This document shows, in pieces, positions 8,314 to 15,555 of a DNA stretch of 60,582 nt. Origin of the DNA: Pedobacter rhizosphaerae (GTDB lineage Bacteria; Bacteroidota; Bacteroidia; Sphingobacteriales; Sphingobacteriaceae); the NCBI RefSeq assembly GCF_900111155.1, contig NZ_FOGG01000029.1, forward strand, positions 1 through 60,582, written 5' to 3'. Within the stretch, counting starts at the first letter, position 1, and the number at the start of each line of letters is the position of its first letter. The position numbers and the translations under genes were made by a program. The notes below the pieces were generated by a model. The model did not search any database. It was not told where the DNA came from and saw only the letters and a program-made list of their open reading frames with translations.

Positions 8314-8709
8314 ATGCTTGCAATAATGTTAAAGTCAATCCTATTTATTACATGCCTTTCCTATTCAGTATTAGGCTACTGTCAAAATAAGTCCTTTCAT
8401 TCGATTCAAGAAGTTTTAGATTATCATACCGCCGAGTTAAGGCGGAACAATTGGGAAAATCTTAAACACATCTATATCTCAACATATTTGGACACCATCT
8501 CAACCTCAAAAGATGTGTTGTTAATTCAAAATGGACTTGATGCAAGGTATATTCGTAAGAAAGATACCAACTTGCTAATTCAGGTTACTATCAAAACAAA
8601 AGTTGATCACCTTGAACTAAGCATAGCTAACTTTAGAGTATTTAAGAAAACGAGAAGACAATTAAATTTAACCAACTTGGGTAATGGCAATGTTTATATA
8701 GTCAAATAG
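8314..8709 (+). CDS. Secreted hypothetical protein (131 aa)
   Basis: A signal peptide ends near GYCQ (about residue 24). Counted from the second ATG at 8326 the signal sequence MLKSILFITC has a more usual form, so 8326 may be the real start. The mature part is about 105 residues, basic, with the pattern HSIQEVLDYHTAELRRNNW followed by beta-strands. No family is recognised. It stands alone between the terminator at 8296 and a long hairpin at 8724-8779. Confidence 0.72.
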   Translation: MLAIMLKSILFITCLSYSVLGYCQNKSFHSIQEVLDYHTAELRRNNWENLKHIYISTYLDTISTSKDVLLIQNGLDARYIRKKDTNLLIQVTIKTKVDHLELSIANFRVFKKTRRQLNLTNLGNGNVYIVK

Positions 8710-8723
8710 ATTTTAAAGGCATC

Positions 8724-8779
8724 CTAAACCATCCCATCCCACAACATTTCTGCTTACGCAGTTGAATGGGATGATTTAG
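8724..8779 (+). terminator. Long 14-bp-stem hairpin, probable terminator
   Basis: CTAAACCATCCCAT (8724-8737) pairs with ATGGGATGATTTAG (8766-8779) with one mismatch. Inside the loop CTGC and GCAG, flanked by CAAC and GTTG, pair again. A T-rich tail (TCTTTATTT) follows. It ends the 131-aa gene but is longer than most terminators here and may also mark a cassette boundary. Confidence 0.7.
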
Positions 8780-8985
8780 TCTTTATTTCAGTGGTTTGGC
8801 AACAATAAGCTTTCTTTTAAGTATCTGCTGTTACTCTTAGGCAGTGGTATATCGGTTGAGGCTGTGCAGACCCGATTAGGGAGATCGGTATTCGGCAAGT
8901 CTATTGCCACTTAAAACACACGCCATTGCTACGCACTGTCATGGTTTTAATTTTGGCAAAGTGGTTGCCTCATGAATGCTTTCTC
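8780..8985. other. Non-coding stretch rich in small hairpins
   Basis: About 200 bp without a credible gene. It contains CTGC...GCAG near 8825-8845, CCGAT...ATCGG at about 8872-8888 nested in AGAC/GTCT, and near 8925-8975 an ATTGC-tac-GCACT element followed by TCATG...CATGA. The last part has the layout of repeat family Y and may be a divergent fourth copy. The 68-aa frame that crosses this region and repeat Y1 is not credible. Confidence 0.45.
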
Positions 8986-8989
8986 TATC

Positions 8990-9197
8990 CTTATCTAGGA
9001 TTTTGCTTCGCTTCATCCTGGATAAGTCTAATCGCATTCCACTTTTCAGCTCACCTGCGCAATCGAAAATGCTGCACGATCGTCATGATACTTGATACAA
9101 GTATCTCGCCAATCGCTTGTGTTAAAACATAGATCGAATCCCGTTGCTTCGCAACTGCTAATTCTCACACATTTTCTCAGTTCGCAGGCGGTGAGCA
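8990..9197 (+). repeat. Structured repeat family Y, copy Y1
   Basis: This copy starts with a hairpin CTTATCTAGGA/TCCTGGATAAG (8990-9000, 9016-9026). It continues with GCTCACC at 9049-9055, an extra hairpin GATACTTG/CAAGTATC (9087-9105), GTTGC-ttc-GCAAC (9143-9155), CTCAC at 9164-9168 and ends in GGTGAGC at 9190-9196. The last motif can pair with either CTCAC or GCTCACC. The same order recurs in Y2 (15556-15699), and the 3' part recurs in Y3 (10919-10977). The copy ends 34 bp before the next start codon. Confidence 0.8.
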
Positions 9198-9230
9198 AAT
9201 CCTTATATTAGGAAAATAATTAACTTAAAA

Positions 9231-9539
9231 ATGAGTTTGGAGTACTTCAAGAAAAAGGTTGAAAGACCTATTGTTTCAATCCATGGTTCAATGGCATTCA
9301 CATTCATTATCCAGACAGATAATACAGGTATAGTCAATGCTTATGACTCTGATCTAGGTGTAACGATCAAAAGTGACTATGAACTTTATTATGATGAGGC
9401 CCAAAACCTTATTATACATTTAAAGGATTATAATGTTAAACATGGCAACTGGGTTGGGCGAGGTATTTCGTGCAACGTAATTTTTCTTGTGGATAACTTA
9501 AAGAAGTTTGAGTCAGCCTATGACCTAGTTGGAGAATAA
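9231..9539 (+). CDS. Hypothetical small protein (102 aa)
   Basis: This is an unrecognised soluble protein with alternating hydrophobic residues that suggest a beta-sandwich (AFTFIIQTDNTGIVNAYD, NLIIHLKDYNV). It has no signal peptide. It lies directly downstream of repeat Y1, on the same strand, and is followed by a 333-bp gap without a convincing gene. It could be an immunity-type or phage-accessory protein, but nothing in the sequence proves that. Confidence 0.65.
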   Translation: MSLEYFKKKVERPIVSIHGSMAFTFIIQTDNTGIVNAYDSDLGVTIKSDYELYYDEAQNLIIHLKDYNVKHGNWVGRGISCNVIFLVDNLKKFESAYDLVGE

Positions 9540-9713
9540 CCACATTCTGTTGCACGGTTCAATTGAATCCTTTATCTCCATTCGAAAAGAATTAACAATA
9601 TCGCCAAGCCTCGTGTTTTTTTTCATAAAACATACGTTGAATCGTTCTGCGAACTTTACTACAACGACCATCGCTCCATATACATTTATGGTACGCATAC
9701 TTAAATATTAGTA

Positions 9714-9759
9714 TTTACAGATTCCCGTAAAGCAAATGGAAACCTTATTTTTATATTAG
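9714..9759 (+). promoter_or_regulatory. TTTACGG/CCGTAAA palindrome with -7-like box (copy 2)
   Basis: TTTACAG-ATTC-CCGTAAA at 9714-9731 is an inverted repeat with one mismatch. TATATTAG at 9752-9759, one mismatch from TAnnTTTG, lies 27 bp downstream of CCGTA, as in the copies at 5966 and 11727. A second half-site TTTACGGAT is near 9837-9845. The region precedes the PD-(D/E)XK gene (9873) and probably regulates it. The rest of the 9540-9872 gap has no credible gene; a 45-codon open stretch ending near 9704 lacks a start codon. Confidence 0.5.
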
Positions 9760-9872
9760 CTGACAAATTTAAAACATGTCTCCAAAGTTGTAACAACACA
9801 GAAAGCCTGTAAAATCAATGCGAGTCATACTCAGGGTTTACGGATAAAAGTAAATTGATTATTCAATAAAGA

Positions 9873-10913
9873 ATGTTTAATAGTTTATACAAGTTATATA
9901 GAAACCATTCGGTTAAAACACCACTCGAGGATTTCACTACTGAGGCTTTTGTGGGAGTATTGAAATTAGACCCTACGCTTTTGGAGAACTTTTGTGTATC
10001 ACTGCTAGGATTAACCAAAGAAGACTTTAATATTAGGACACAGGCGAACTATCTTTTAAAAAATGATATAAACTGCATTGTCGATATAGTAATAGAAAGT
10101 GAAAACCAACTGTGTTTTATAGAAAATAAAGTTAATTCGAAAGAGGGTTATAGGCAGCTGGAGCGTTATTCAAAAGTTCTTGACCTATTTAAATCCTGTA
10201 ATAAAGAAACATATCTAATTTACTGTACTAAAAATTTCGAGGAAAAAGCACAGGTTAATCATAAATTTAAGCAATTAAGATGGTTTCAAGTCGCCAAGTT
10301 TCTCACCCAACAAAGAGCCGATAATCCAATCAAAAACAACTTTTTAGAGTTCCTGAAACTTAAGAAAATGAGTCAAAATTTAACTATAACCAATAAAGAT
10401 ACTTTCATCATTGAAAACCTTTTTGAGACTATTGAGTTAGTAAGCGGACACCTAGACCGAGTTAAGCCATTGTTTATACAAACCTTTAGTAAAGGAGTAA
10501 ACAGAGTAAACGATGGATTTAACATCACTCAAATAATTAAGCATAAGAGAATCATCCTGTATTTTAAAGATATTTTGGGAGAAAATACGGGTTGGTCTGA
10601 AATTAAATATGGACTTCAACTTAATAGTACAAAGATATATTGTGGGATATGGGTGGACAAAACTAACTCGCAATATAGAGACTTTAGAGATTATTTTCTT
10701 GCAAACCCATTCACTTTCGAAATTCTCGACAAACAAAACGGATTTGCAATCGAATTAAGTGAATCTCTCAATAAATATGTAAATGATCTAGATGGTGATG
10801 ATAAGATTTTAAATTGGTACAAAGAAGCTTTTGTTTTATTTTTAGAGGTCATGTTAAAAACACCGCAATTACATTGGAATACAATAAATAAAATTACTAG
10901 TCAAGTGATATAA
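9873..10913 (+). CDS. PD-(D/E)XK nuclease-family protein (346 aa)
   Basis: The N-terminal 130 residues have the PD-(D/E)XK nuclease core of the PDDEXK_4 type: a conserved EDFTTEAF start (about 19-26), D71 in the strand NCIVDIVI, the E84-N-K86 motif in FIENKV, and Q95xxxY99 (QLERY). These residues would bind metal and cut DNA. The C-terminal 180 residues form a second, unrecognised domain with strands and helices. Proteins of this kind are common in anti-phage islands. It may act alone, because no partner gene overlaps it. The stop codon is 6 bp before repeat Y3. Confidence 0.82.
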   Translation: MFNSLYKLYRNHSVKTPLEDFTTEAFVGVLKLDPTLLENFCVSLLGLTKEDFNIRTQANYLLKNDINCIVDIVIESENQLCFIENKVNSKEGYRQLERYSKVLDLFKSCNKETYLIYCTKNFEEKAQVNHKFKQLRWFQVAKFLTQQRADNPIKNNFLEFLKLKKMSQNLTITNKDTFIIENLFETIELVSGHLDRVKPLFIQTFSKGVNRVNDGFNITQIIKHKRIILYFKDILGENTGWSEIKYGLQLNSTKIYCGIWVDKTNSQYRDFRDYFLANPFTFEILDKQNGFAIELSESLNKYVNDLDGDDKILNWYKEAFVLFLEVMLKTPQLHWNTINKITSQVI

Positions 10914-10918
10914 ATCAA

Positions 10919-10977
10919 ATCTCATTGCTATGCAATTATCAGTTCTCACAAATTTTTTCAGTTCGCAGGAGGTGAGC
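10919..10977 (+). repeat. Structured repeat family Y, copy Y3 (short)
   Basis: ATTGC-tat-GCAAT at 10924-10936 corresponds to GTTGC-ttc-GCAAC in Y1, a compensatory change that keeps the stem. CTCAC (10945-10949) and GGTGAGC (10971-10977) are conserved, as is the intervening TTTTTTCAGTTCGCAGG. The 5' half of the repeat is absent. It starts 6 bp after the nuclease stop codon and ends 83 bp before the next gene. Confidence 0.75.
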
Positions 10978-11059
10978 TAATTTGCTTTAGTCGAACAATT
11001 AGAGTAATTTGAGCGCAGAAGATAATTGTTTATCTAAACACGAGTCTAGTTAACCTCAA

Positions 11060-11704
11060 ATGCAAAAATCCCCTAACATTGCTCAACCTATAGTTAAGTT
11101 TATAGACAAGCACGTTCAAGCAATTAATATAATGGGCTTAGTAAGCATATTACTGTCAGTAATAACCATATTAGTTTGGCTATCAACATGCTTAAATGCA
11201 GAGCCTTGGTCAGCCTTGTTTGGCACGCTTTCCGGCTGCTTTTTTGGGTTAAGAGCAGTCGCAGATTATTTACGTGAATCAGAAAAGCACATTAGTGAGA
11301 TGAATTCAGATGAAATAATCTTCTTTATACTGACAACTGAGCGAGACATAGACTGGCATAGAATTAATAGTGACGGCAAAATTGAGATCTACTTAAGGAA
11401 GCACCCTGCTCTTCGGTTTATTATGGACGAAGAGCCACTTAATGACGATTATATTGCACCATGGGCAAACTCATTTCCCGACCCACACGCAGAGAGCTAT
11501 AACTTTAGGCTCGTTCTTAATGGCAACCTTCTAAAAAACACAACCTTGGTTACTGTGGATGGTGGCAGAGTCGAATTGCCACAGCCAGACTTAACAACAA
11601 TGAAAGTATTCCCTTTCGATTATAAGATTGCTCAACTTTTCAACATAAGCAATAGTCAGTTTAACTCATATATGGAGAGGGCAGGCCTTACAGTTAAAGT
11701 CTAG
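11060..11704 (+). CDS. Membrane protein with C-terminal soluble domain (214 aa)
   Basis: Two hydrophobic segments near residues 24-45 and 50-68 (LVSILLSVITILVWLST and ALFGTLSGCFFGLRAVA) anchor a C-terminal domain of about 140 acidic residues. No family is recognised. The soluble part should face the cytoplasm if both segments span the membrane. It lies between repeat Y3 and the promoter candidate at 11727, as a single gene. Two-segment anchors with a small domain are common among toxin or sensor parts of defence systems, but there is no specific evidence here. Confidence 0.7.
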   Translation: MQKSPNIAQPIVKFIDKHVQAINIMGLVSILLSVITILVWLSTCLNAEPWSALFGTLSGCFFGLRAVADYLRESEKHISEMNSDEIIFFILTTERDIDWHRINSDGKIEIYLRKHPALRFIMDEEPLNDDYIAPWANSFPDPHAESYNFRLVLNGNLLKNTTLVTVDGGRVELPQPDLTTMKVFPFDYKIAQLFNISNSQFNSYMERAGLTVKV

Positions 11705-11726
11705 TTAAAAACTAATGCATACTTAT

Positions 11727-11773
11727 TTTACGGATTCCCGTATAAAAACAAATAATAGTCTCGATTAACTTTG
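11727..11773 (+). promoter_or_regulatory. TTTACGG-ATTC-CCGTATA palindrome with TAACTTTG box (copy 3)
   Basis: TTTACGGATTCCCGTATA at 11727-11744 is an inverted repeat (TTTACGG/CCGTA). The perfect -7 box TAACTTTG is at 11766-11773, 28 bp after CCGTA begins. No TTTG -33 box is present at the usual distance; the palindrome occupies that area. Transcription should begin near 11780, 44 bp before the lipoprotein start at 11824. Confidence 0.55.
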
Positions 11774-11823
11774 CCTTAAACCAATTCTGATTAACCCCAG
11801 GACTAAACATATCTAGTAATCTG

Positions 11824-12816
11824 ATGAAAAATTACCTTATTTCTCTACTATTGCTTATTATTTATGGTTGTGGCAGTGCTGACCACAAGGAAAACAAAGA
11901 AGCTGACAATAAATATGAGATCCAGAGTAAGGATAAATTCTATTCTGTTGTTAAAGCTGCCTTTCTACTAAACTTTCCATCACAATCAGCACCGAAAGTA
12001 ATTGACAGTATTAACTCTTCTGAAATCCACAAAGAGTACTGTTTACTTGATAGTACCAATAAAGTAATAATAACAGACATCAAAGATAATTGGTGTAAAG
12101 TAAAGGTAATTGAGCCGGATTGGTTATCAAAAACTTATATAGGATGGGTACCTGCAGATAACTTGGTTGAAGTGCATCTAACAGAAAAAAAGGTAACACC
12201 CAGTATCAAAGCCACAATTAAATACGAGGTTATCAACGAGCAGAAGTTAGAAACTAATTACAAAGCTCAGCTTATTGAATATGCCATTTACAAGGATACT
12301 ATTTACACAAAAGAAGCTTTAGAAGATGCGGTGTTAGAAATCTATAACCTCAATAGCAATAAAGATGTTTTCGAAACCCATGATAAAGCGACAGTACTTG
12401 CAGTTTATCTATTTACCTCTAAAGAGGCATTTAAGGATAAATCCAATTGGATAGCGATGCTAATCAAGGGGCCAAACGAAAATGAACCTAGAATCACGTA
12501 TAACGATTTTAAGATAACCGCATTGAGTAATAGTGCAAATAATGTCAAAACTAAAGATGAGATCGAATTAGAGAAACTTAAAATCTATCTGCAAAAAAGG
12601 GGGTTAGACTTATGCATCCTTTGGGAAATGCTGAAGAAAATTGAGCTTGATAATATTCATAAAGCTGATGCAAAGTATCCAGACTATGGAGATAAGCACA
12701 TGGCAATGATTGATCAACTAGATAAACAGTCCTATCGTAATTTGCGGAAGAAATATCAACTTAGCGATGATATGCTTAGCAAGGTCTCTATTTTTGCAAT
12801 GTCATACTGCAAATAA
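11824..12816 (+). CDS. Lipoprotein with SH3-like domain (330 aa)
   Basis: The N-terminus is a lipoprotein signal (LLIIYGCGS, lipid-bearing cysteine near residue 16). Residues about 40-120 form a bacterial SH3-like domain: a strand pattern ending in NWCKVKV and the typical WVPADNLVE exit, as in SH3b domains that bind peptidoglycan or peptides. The remaining 200 residues are charged and unrecognised. The protein is likely anchored in the periplasm or outer membrane. It is 10 bp upstream of a small membrane-protein gene, so the two probably form one operon. Confidence 0.75.
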   Translation: MKNYLISLLLLIIYGCGSADHKENKEADNKYEIQSKDKFYSVVKAAFLLNFPSQSAPKVIDSINSSEIHKEYCLLDSTNKVIITDIKDNWCKVKVIEPDWLSKTYIGWVPADNLVEVHLTEKKVTPSIKATIKYEVINEQKLETNYKAQLIEYAIYKDTIYTKEALEDAVLEIYNLNSNKDVFETHDKATVLAVYLFTSKEAFKDKSNWIAMLIKGPNENEPRITYNDFKITALSNSANNVKTKDEIELEKLKIYLQKRGLDLCILWEMLKKIELDNIHKADAKYPDYGDKHMAMIDQLDKQSYRNLRKKYQLSDDMLSKVSIFAMSYCK

Positions 12817-12826
12817 AGGAACAGAT

Positions 12827-13303
12827 ATGAACTCAATCACAGGTGCTATAGTTGGGGCAATACTCGGATTTATATCTTCATTTGGTTTTATGGCAATAAA
12901 CATCAAAAAGAGCCAACGCTCAGAATTATTTCCAATAATAGCAGTAATTACCACAGTATTCGGAGCTGTTGGTGGTGCCCGTATCGGACACAACATTGAA
13001 AAGTCAGATAAGATTGCCAGAAGTTTGGGTTTAGATAATATAAAACACACACATTATAAAGTTGGCCGATTTTGGGAATCCCAATCGACATGGAATGACG
13101 TTAAAGGTGTGCGCCACATGGTCACGACCTTGAAGCGGAACAATGATATAGTTTCCTTGTACAATGGCAGTGTAATTTGCACACATGGTTCTTCTGCATC
13201 GTCCGTCAATATAACTAAATATCATAACGAGGCAAGGAACATTACATTTGCAAAGCTAAAGGAAAGGGTTGGCGATAGTTATATTAGCTACTTAACTAAG
13301 TAA
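12827..13303 (+). CDS. Small membrane protein with glycine-rich TM segments (158 aa)
   Basis: I choose ATG 12827, which has AAGGAACAG upstream and starts 10 bp after the lipoprotein stop, over the longer frame that overlaps that gene. The first 80 residues carry two membrane segments (GAIVGAILGFISSFGFMAI and IIAVITTVFGAVGGARIG) with small-residue packing. The C-terminal 75 residues are soluble and basic, with HTHYKVGRFW and a histidine-rich patch. No family is recognised. It probably works with the preceding SH3 lipoprotein. Confidence 0.7.
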   Translation: MNSITGAIVGAILGFISSFGFMAINIKKSQRSELFPIIAVITTVFGAVGGARIGHNIEKSDKIARSLGLDNIKHTHYKVGRFWESQSTWNDVKGVRHMVTTLKRNNDIVSLYNGSVICTHGSSASSVNITKYHNEARNITFAKLKERVGDSYISYLTK

Positions 13304-13379
13304 ATTATAACATCTGAACGGATTTACAACTAACTTTTATCAGTTTAAGTTTAAATACAACATTACTAATAATTTAAAT

Positions 13380-14102
13380 ATGAAGAGGCCATTCGATTCG
13401 GTGCGTGATTTGATTTACCTTAGAGTAAAGCAAAGCAAAGAAGACATAAAGTTCCGCATGGAGCAGATCGATAATTTAATGGTCTGGGTTGTGGGGTTTT
13501 CCATCGGTGGACTTTCTTTGATAGTTTCAGACTTCACTAAATTAAGTGAGAACTTTAGTTACTGGATAATTAAATCAGTTTTGCTTCTGTTAGTCCTCTC
13601 AATTACAGCAGGTATTGTATTTAGGATTGCGTGCTATTTTATTAATATATATAACGAACAAATTCAAGTATATGTTGAAACTGCATTTTCAAATGAAGAG
13701 ATGATGGAGATAGATGCTGAGGATTTAACTGATGAACCTGAAGTGGAGGAGGTTCTTAGACGGCTACAAGTTGATTTCGGTCAGGATGTTCAACAAATAT
13801 TAGCTGCATATACAAATGTTGATATGTCGCAACCAGCCAATAGAGATTTTCTGTTGAATGACTTGAAACAACATTACAAGAAAGTTGCAATGTGGGCAAA
13901 GAAGGACTACGAAATAGCAATAGAATTTGCTAAAGACACGATGCAAAAGGCTTACGGATACTCAAATAAACAACTAGATCGCGCATTTACAGATAATGTT
14001 AGTTTAAAATGGCAATTCTGGGTTCGGGCGGCTTTTACATCATTTATTATAAGCTGTCTCGCTTTTATTGCTGTTATTCTGATATTTTCAATTGCTTATT
14101 AA
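13380..14102 (+). CDS. Hypothetical membrane protein with long central helix (240 aa)
   Basis: Two membrane segments lie near residues 32-48 and 60-85 and a third ends the protein (residues 213-238). The central region (about 90-205) is acidic and helical, with EEMMEIDAEDLTDEPEVEEV followed by alpha-helical repeats, and should be cytoplasmic. No family is recognised. It is separated by 76 bp from the preceding small membrane protein on the same strand. The layout of membrane anchors around a helical domain could suit an effector or a scaffold, without direct evidence. Confidence 0.7.
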   Translation: MKRPFDSVRDLIYLRVKQSKEDIKFRMEQIDNLMVWVVGFSIGGLSLIVSDFTKLSENFSYWIIKSVLLLLVLSITAGIVFRIACYFINIYNEQIQVYVETAFSNEEMMEIDAEDLTDEPEVEEVLRRLQVDFGQDVQQILAAYTNVDMSQPANRDFLLNDLKQHYKKVAMWAKKDYEIAIEFAKDTMQKAYGYSNKQLDRAFTDNVSLKWQFWVRAAFTSFIISCLAFIAVILIFSIAY

Positions 14103-14117
14103 ATCAACTTAAAATTA

Positions 14118-14342
14118 TCAACTTACATAGTTCGTACCGTTCTTTGTTACACATTGAACATGAAATGGATTATATAGCCATGATCTAGCTCCGTCTTTAG
14201 ACTCTGAAACAATGAAGAACCTTAATGCAAAGTATTGGTTACTATATACGAATTCTTTCAACAAACATGTTCCTTCGTATTGATTGGGGTCTGGAAGCTC
14301 ATTAACTAAGCTATCTATAAAGTTGATGTCTATTTCGAACAT
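14118..14342 (-). CDS. Hypothetical small protein (74 aa), second gene of a minus-strand pair
   Basis: This acidic 74-residue protein has no signal or membrane segment (MFEIDINFIDSLVNELPDPN then FALRFFIVSESKDG). Its start lies 3 bp after the stop of the next minus-strand gene, so the two are translationally coupled. They are the only minus-strand genes in the array apart from the XRE regulator. The function is unknown; such coupled short pairs are often toxin-antitoxin or regulator modules, which would need experimental support. Confidence 0.55.
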   Translation of the reverse strand: MFEIDINFIDSLVNELPDPNQYEGTCLLKEFVYSNQYFALRFFIVSESKDGARSWLYNPFHVQCVTKNGTNYVS

Positions 14343-14345
14343 AAT

Positions 14346-14555
14346 TTATTTAAGAAGTGATTGAACTATTTTTTGTTGTTCGTCTAAGTCATAATACCCA
14401 TTAGAACGGCTGAATGAGCCTGTTAAGTCATCATACACGAACATTACATGTAAAGAAGCTTCATTTATGGCTTTATTCAATTTTAATTCTGTTTCGCAAG
14501 ACTCGAAGAAAAGAACTGCGCTGGCTTCATTTTTTTGTTGGAATATATAATACAC
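14346..14555 (-). CDS. Hypothetical small protein (69 aa), first gene of a minus-strand pair
   Basis: This is a soluble 69-residue protein with an N-terminal beta pattern (MYYIFQQKNEASAVLFFES) and a C-terminal helix (DLDEQQKIVQSLLK). It is 3 bp upstream of the 74-aa gene on the same strand and is transcribed away from repeat X1. A + strand frame of 66 codons covers the same bases but has worse residue composition, so I prefer the minus-strand reading. No family is recognised. Confidence 0.55.
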   Translation of the reverse strand: MYYIFQQKNEASAVLFFESCETELKLNKAINEASLHVMFVYDDLTGSFSRSNGYYDLDEQQKIVQSLLK

Positions 14556-14599
14556 AACACGAGAGTTTGTACAATATACGATTAATTAATCATTGCTCA

Positions 14600-14714
14600 A
14601 ATTTAAGCTTGTAATCTCAACACGCTTAAAGGATCTACGGCATAAACGCTCTTGTGCCAACCGCACCACCTATTTATATCCGTTCTTCCTTTGCTTTGTT
14701 GAGCTGAAAGCTTG
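14600..14714 (+). repeat. Structured repeat family X, copy X1
   Basis: This is a 115-bp interrupted hairpin with four paired blocks: AAGCTT 14605-14610 with 14708-14713; CTCAAC 14616-14621 with GTTGAG 14698-14703; AAAGGA 14628-14633 with TCCTTT 14687-14692; ACGG 14637-14640 with CCGT 14680-14683. The loop holds GGCATAAACGCTC, shared with X3. The copy ends 26 bp before the RadC start. Copies X2 and X3 keep the stem by compensatory changes. Confidence 0.88.
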
Positions 14715-14740
14715 GCCATGCTCCATAATTAATTATCAAT

Positions 14741-15202
14741 ATGGAACAATTACAAACCCTATTCAAAGTGGCTGAAGTTGAAGTAAGCTACAAATCAAAT
14801 TACAACATTACCGAAAGGCCTAAAATCAATTGTGCAAAGGACGCTTATAGTTTACTGATGCAACATTGGCACTTAGGAAAGATCGAGTTTATAGAAGAAT
14901 TTAAAGTGATTCTACTAAATACAACTAACAGAGTATTGGGAATTGTCGACATATCCACGGGTGGAGTACAGGGAACCTTAGCAGATCCGAAGATCATTTT
15001 TTCGATTGCTTTAAAGACAAACAGTAGTAAAATAATACTAGCACACAACCATCCGAGCAGTAATACAAATCCTAGTGAGGCTGATAAGAAACTAACGCGA
15101 AAGTTAATGGAGGGAGGAAAGCTATTAGACATCGAAGTGTGCGACCATTTGATCGTTACCAATTATAGCTATTACAGTTTTGCTGATGATGGCATTTTAT
15201 AA
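14741..15202 (+). CDS. RadC-like JAB/MPN domain protein (153 aa)
   Basis: The protein consists almost entirely of a RadC/JAB domain. The JAMM metal site is complete: E53 in FIEEFKVIL, H102 and H104 in LAHNHPSS, and D115 in NPSEADKKL. It lacks the N-terminal helix-hairpin-helix domain of full chromosomal RadC, as usual for the short versions found on Bacteroidota mobile elements. The biochemical role of this family is not settled; despite the name a DNA-repair function is not proven. It lies directly downstream of repeat X1 and upstream of the tRNA fragment, near an old island boundary. Confidence 0.9.
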   Translation: MEQLQTLFKVAEVEVSYKSNYNITERPKINCAKDAYSLLMQHWHLGKIEFIEEFKVILLNTTNRVLGIVDISTGGVQGTLADPKIIFSIALKTNSSKIILAHNHPSSNTNPSEADKKLTRKLMEGGKLLDIEVCDHLIVTNYSYYSFADDGIL

Positions 15203-15205
15203 CCA

Positions 15206-15531
15206 GTGCGCCAAAAGTGCGCCAATTCCCTAAATTATACTGCTAAATGCAGTATATTTGGATACAATTAACAGATTTATAAACTGCGCACAAAGCCTGA
15301 ATATTCTGCACTCAAGACCCTTTAAACGTACATTTCACATCCTTTAACCTAATGTTAATCGGCTAGCGATCCTAGATTAAGAGTCTGTTGCTCTACCAAC
15401 TGAGCTACGGAGTCGGGTAAAGTAAATATAAGGATTTGTGGGTTGATTATTAAGTGTTTATGGAGGTATTAATCAAGATGCTGAAATACTTGAAAATGAT
15501 TGGTAATAATATTATGCGGGGGAGTGCGCCA
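15206..15531. repeat. Three GTGCGCCA direct repeats flanking the tRNA fragment
   Basis: The octamer GTGCGCCA occurs at 15206-15213, 15217-15224 and 15524-15531, always followed by AA or AT. Two copies lie just after RadC and one on the far side of the tRNA-Lys fragment. They could be recombinase-binding sites at an attachment region. No gene is seen between 15203 and 15786 apart from the tRNA fragment and repeat Y2. Confidence 0.45.
15374..15414 (-). pseudogene. tRNA-Lys 5' half fragment (ends in the 3' anticodon stem)
   Basis: On the minus strand, reading from 15414, the sequence GACTCCGTAGCTCAGTTGG and onward matches acceptor, D-arm and anticodon arm of a tRNA. The loop CTCTTAA gives anticodon CTT (Lys). 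The match stops after TCT of the 3' anticodon stem at 15374; there is no variable loop, T-arm or acceptor 3' strand. It is a non-functional remnant, as left when an element recombines inside a tRNA gene. Confidence 0.88.
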
Positions 15532-15555
15532 AACCCCATCTTTTCATTTTCTCAT

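Noticed and set aside
8926..9132. 68-aa + strand reading frame
   Set aside because: It runs across the hairpins of repeat Y1, has irregular composition and is not kept in copy Y2.
9529..9711. 60-aa frame after the 102-aa gene
   Set aside because: It needs a TTG start inside the previous gene and has a low-complexity sequence; another frame in the same place also looks partly protein-like but has no start codon.
12767..12826. Longer start for the 158-aa membrane protein
   Set aside because: It would overlap the end of the lipoprotein gene by 50 bp; ATG 12827 has a purine-rich AAGGAACAG just upstream and gives a natural membrane-protein start.
14414..14775. Two + strand frames opposite the small minus-strand genes and through X1
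   Set aside because: They overlap the hairpin arms of X1 and the better-supported minus-strand pair; composition is poor.
15374..15414. Functional tRNA-Lys gene
   Set aside because: Only the 5' half is present; no T-arm or 3' acceptor strand follows.
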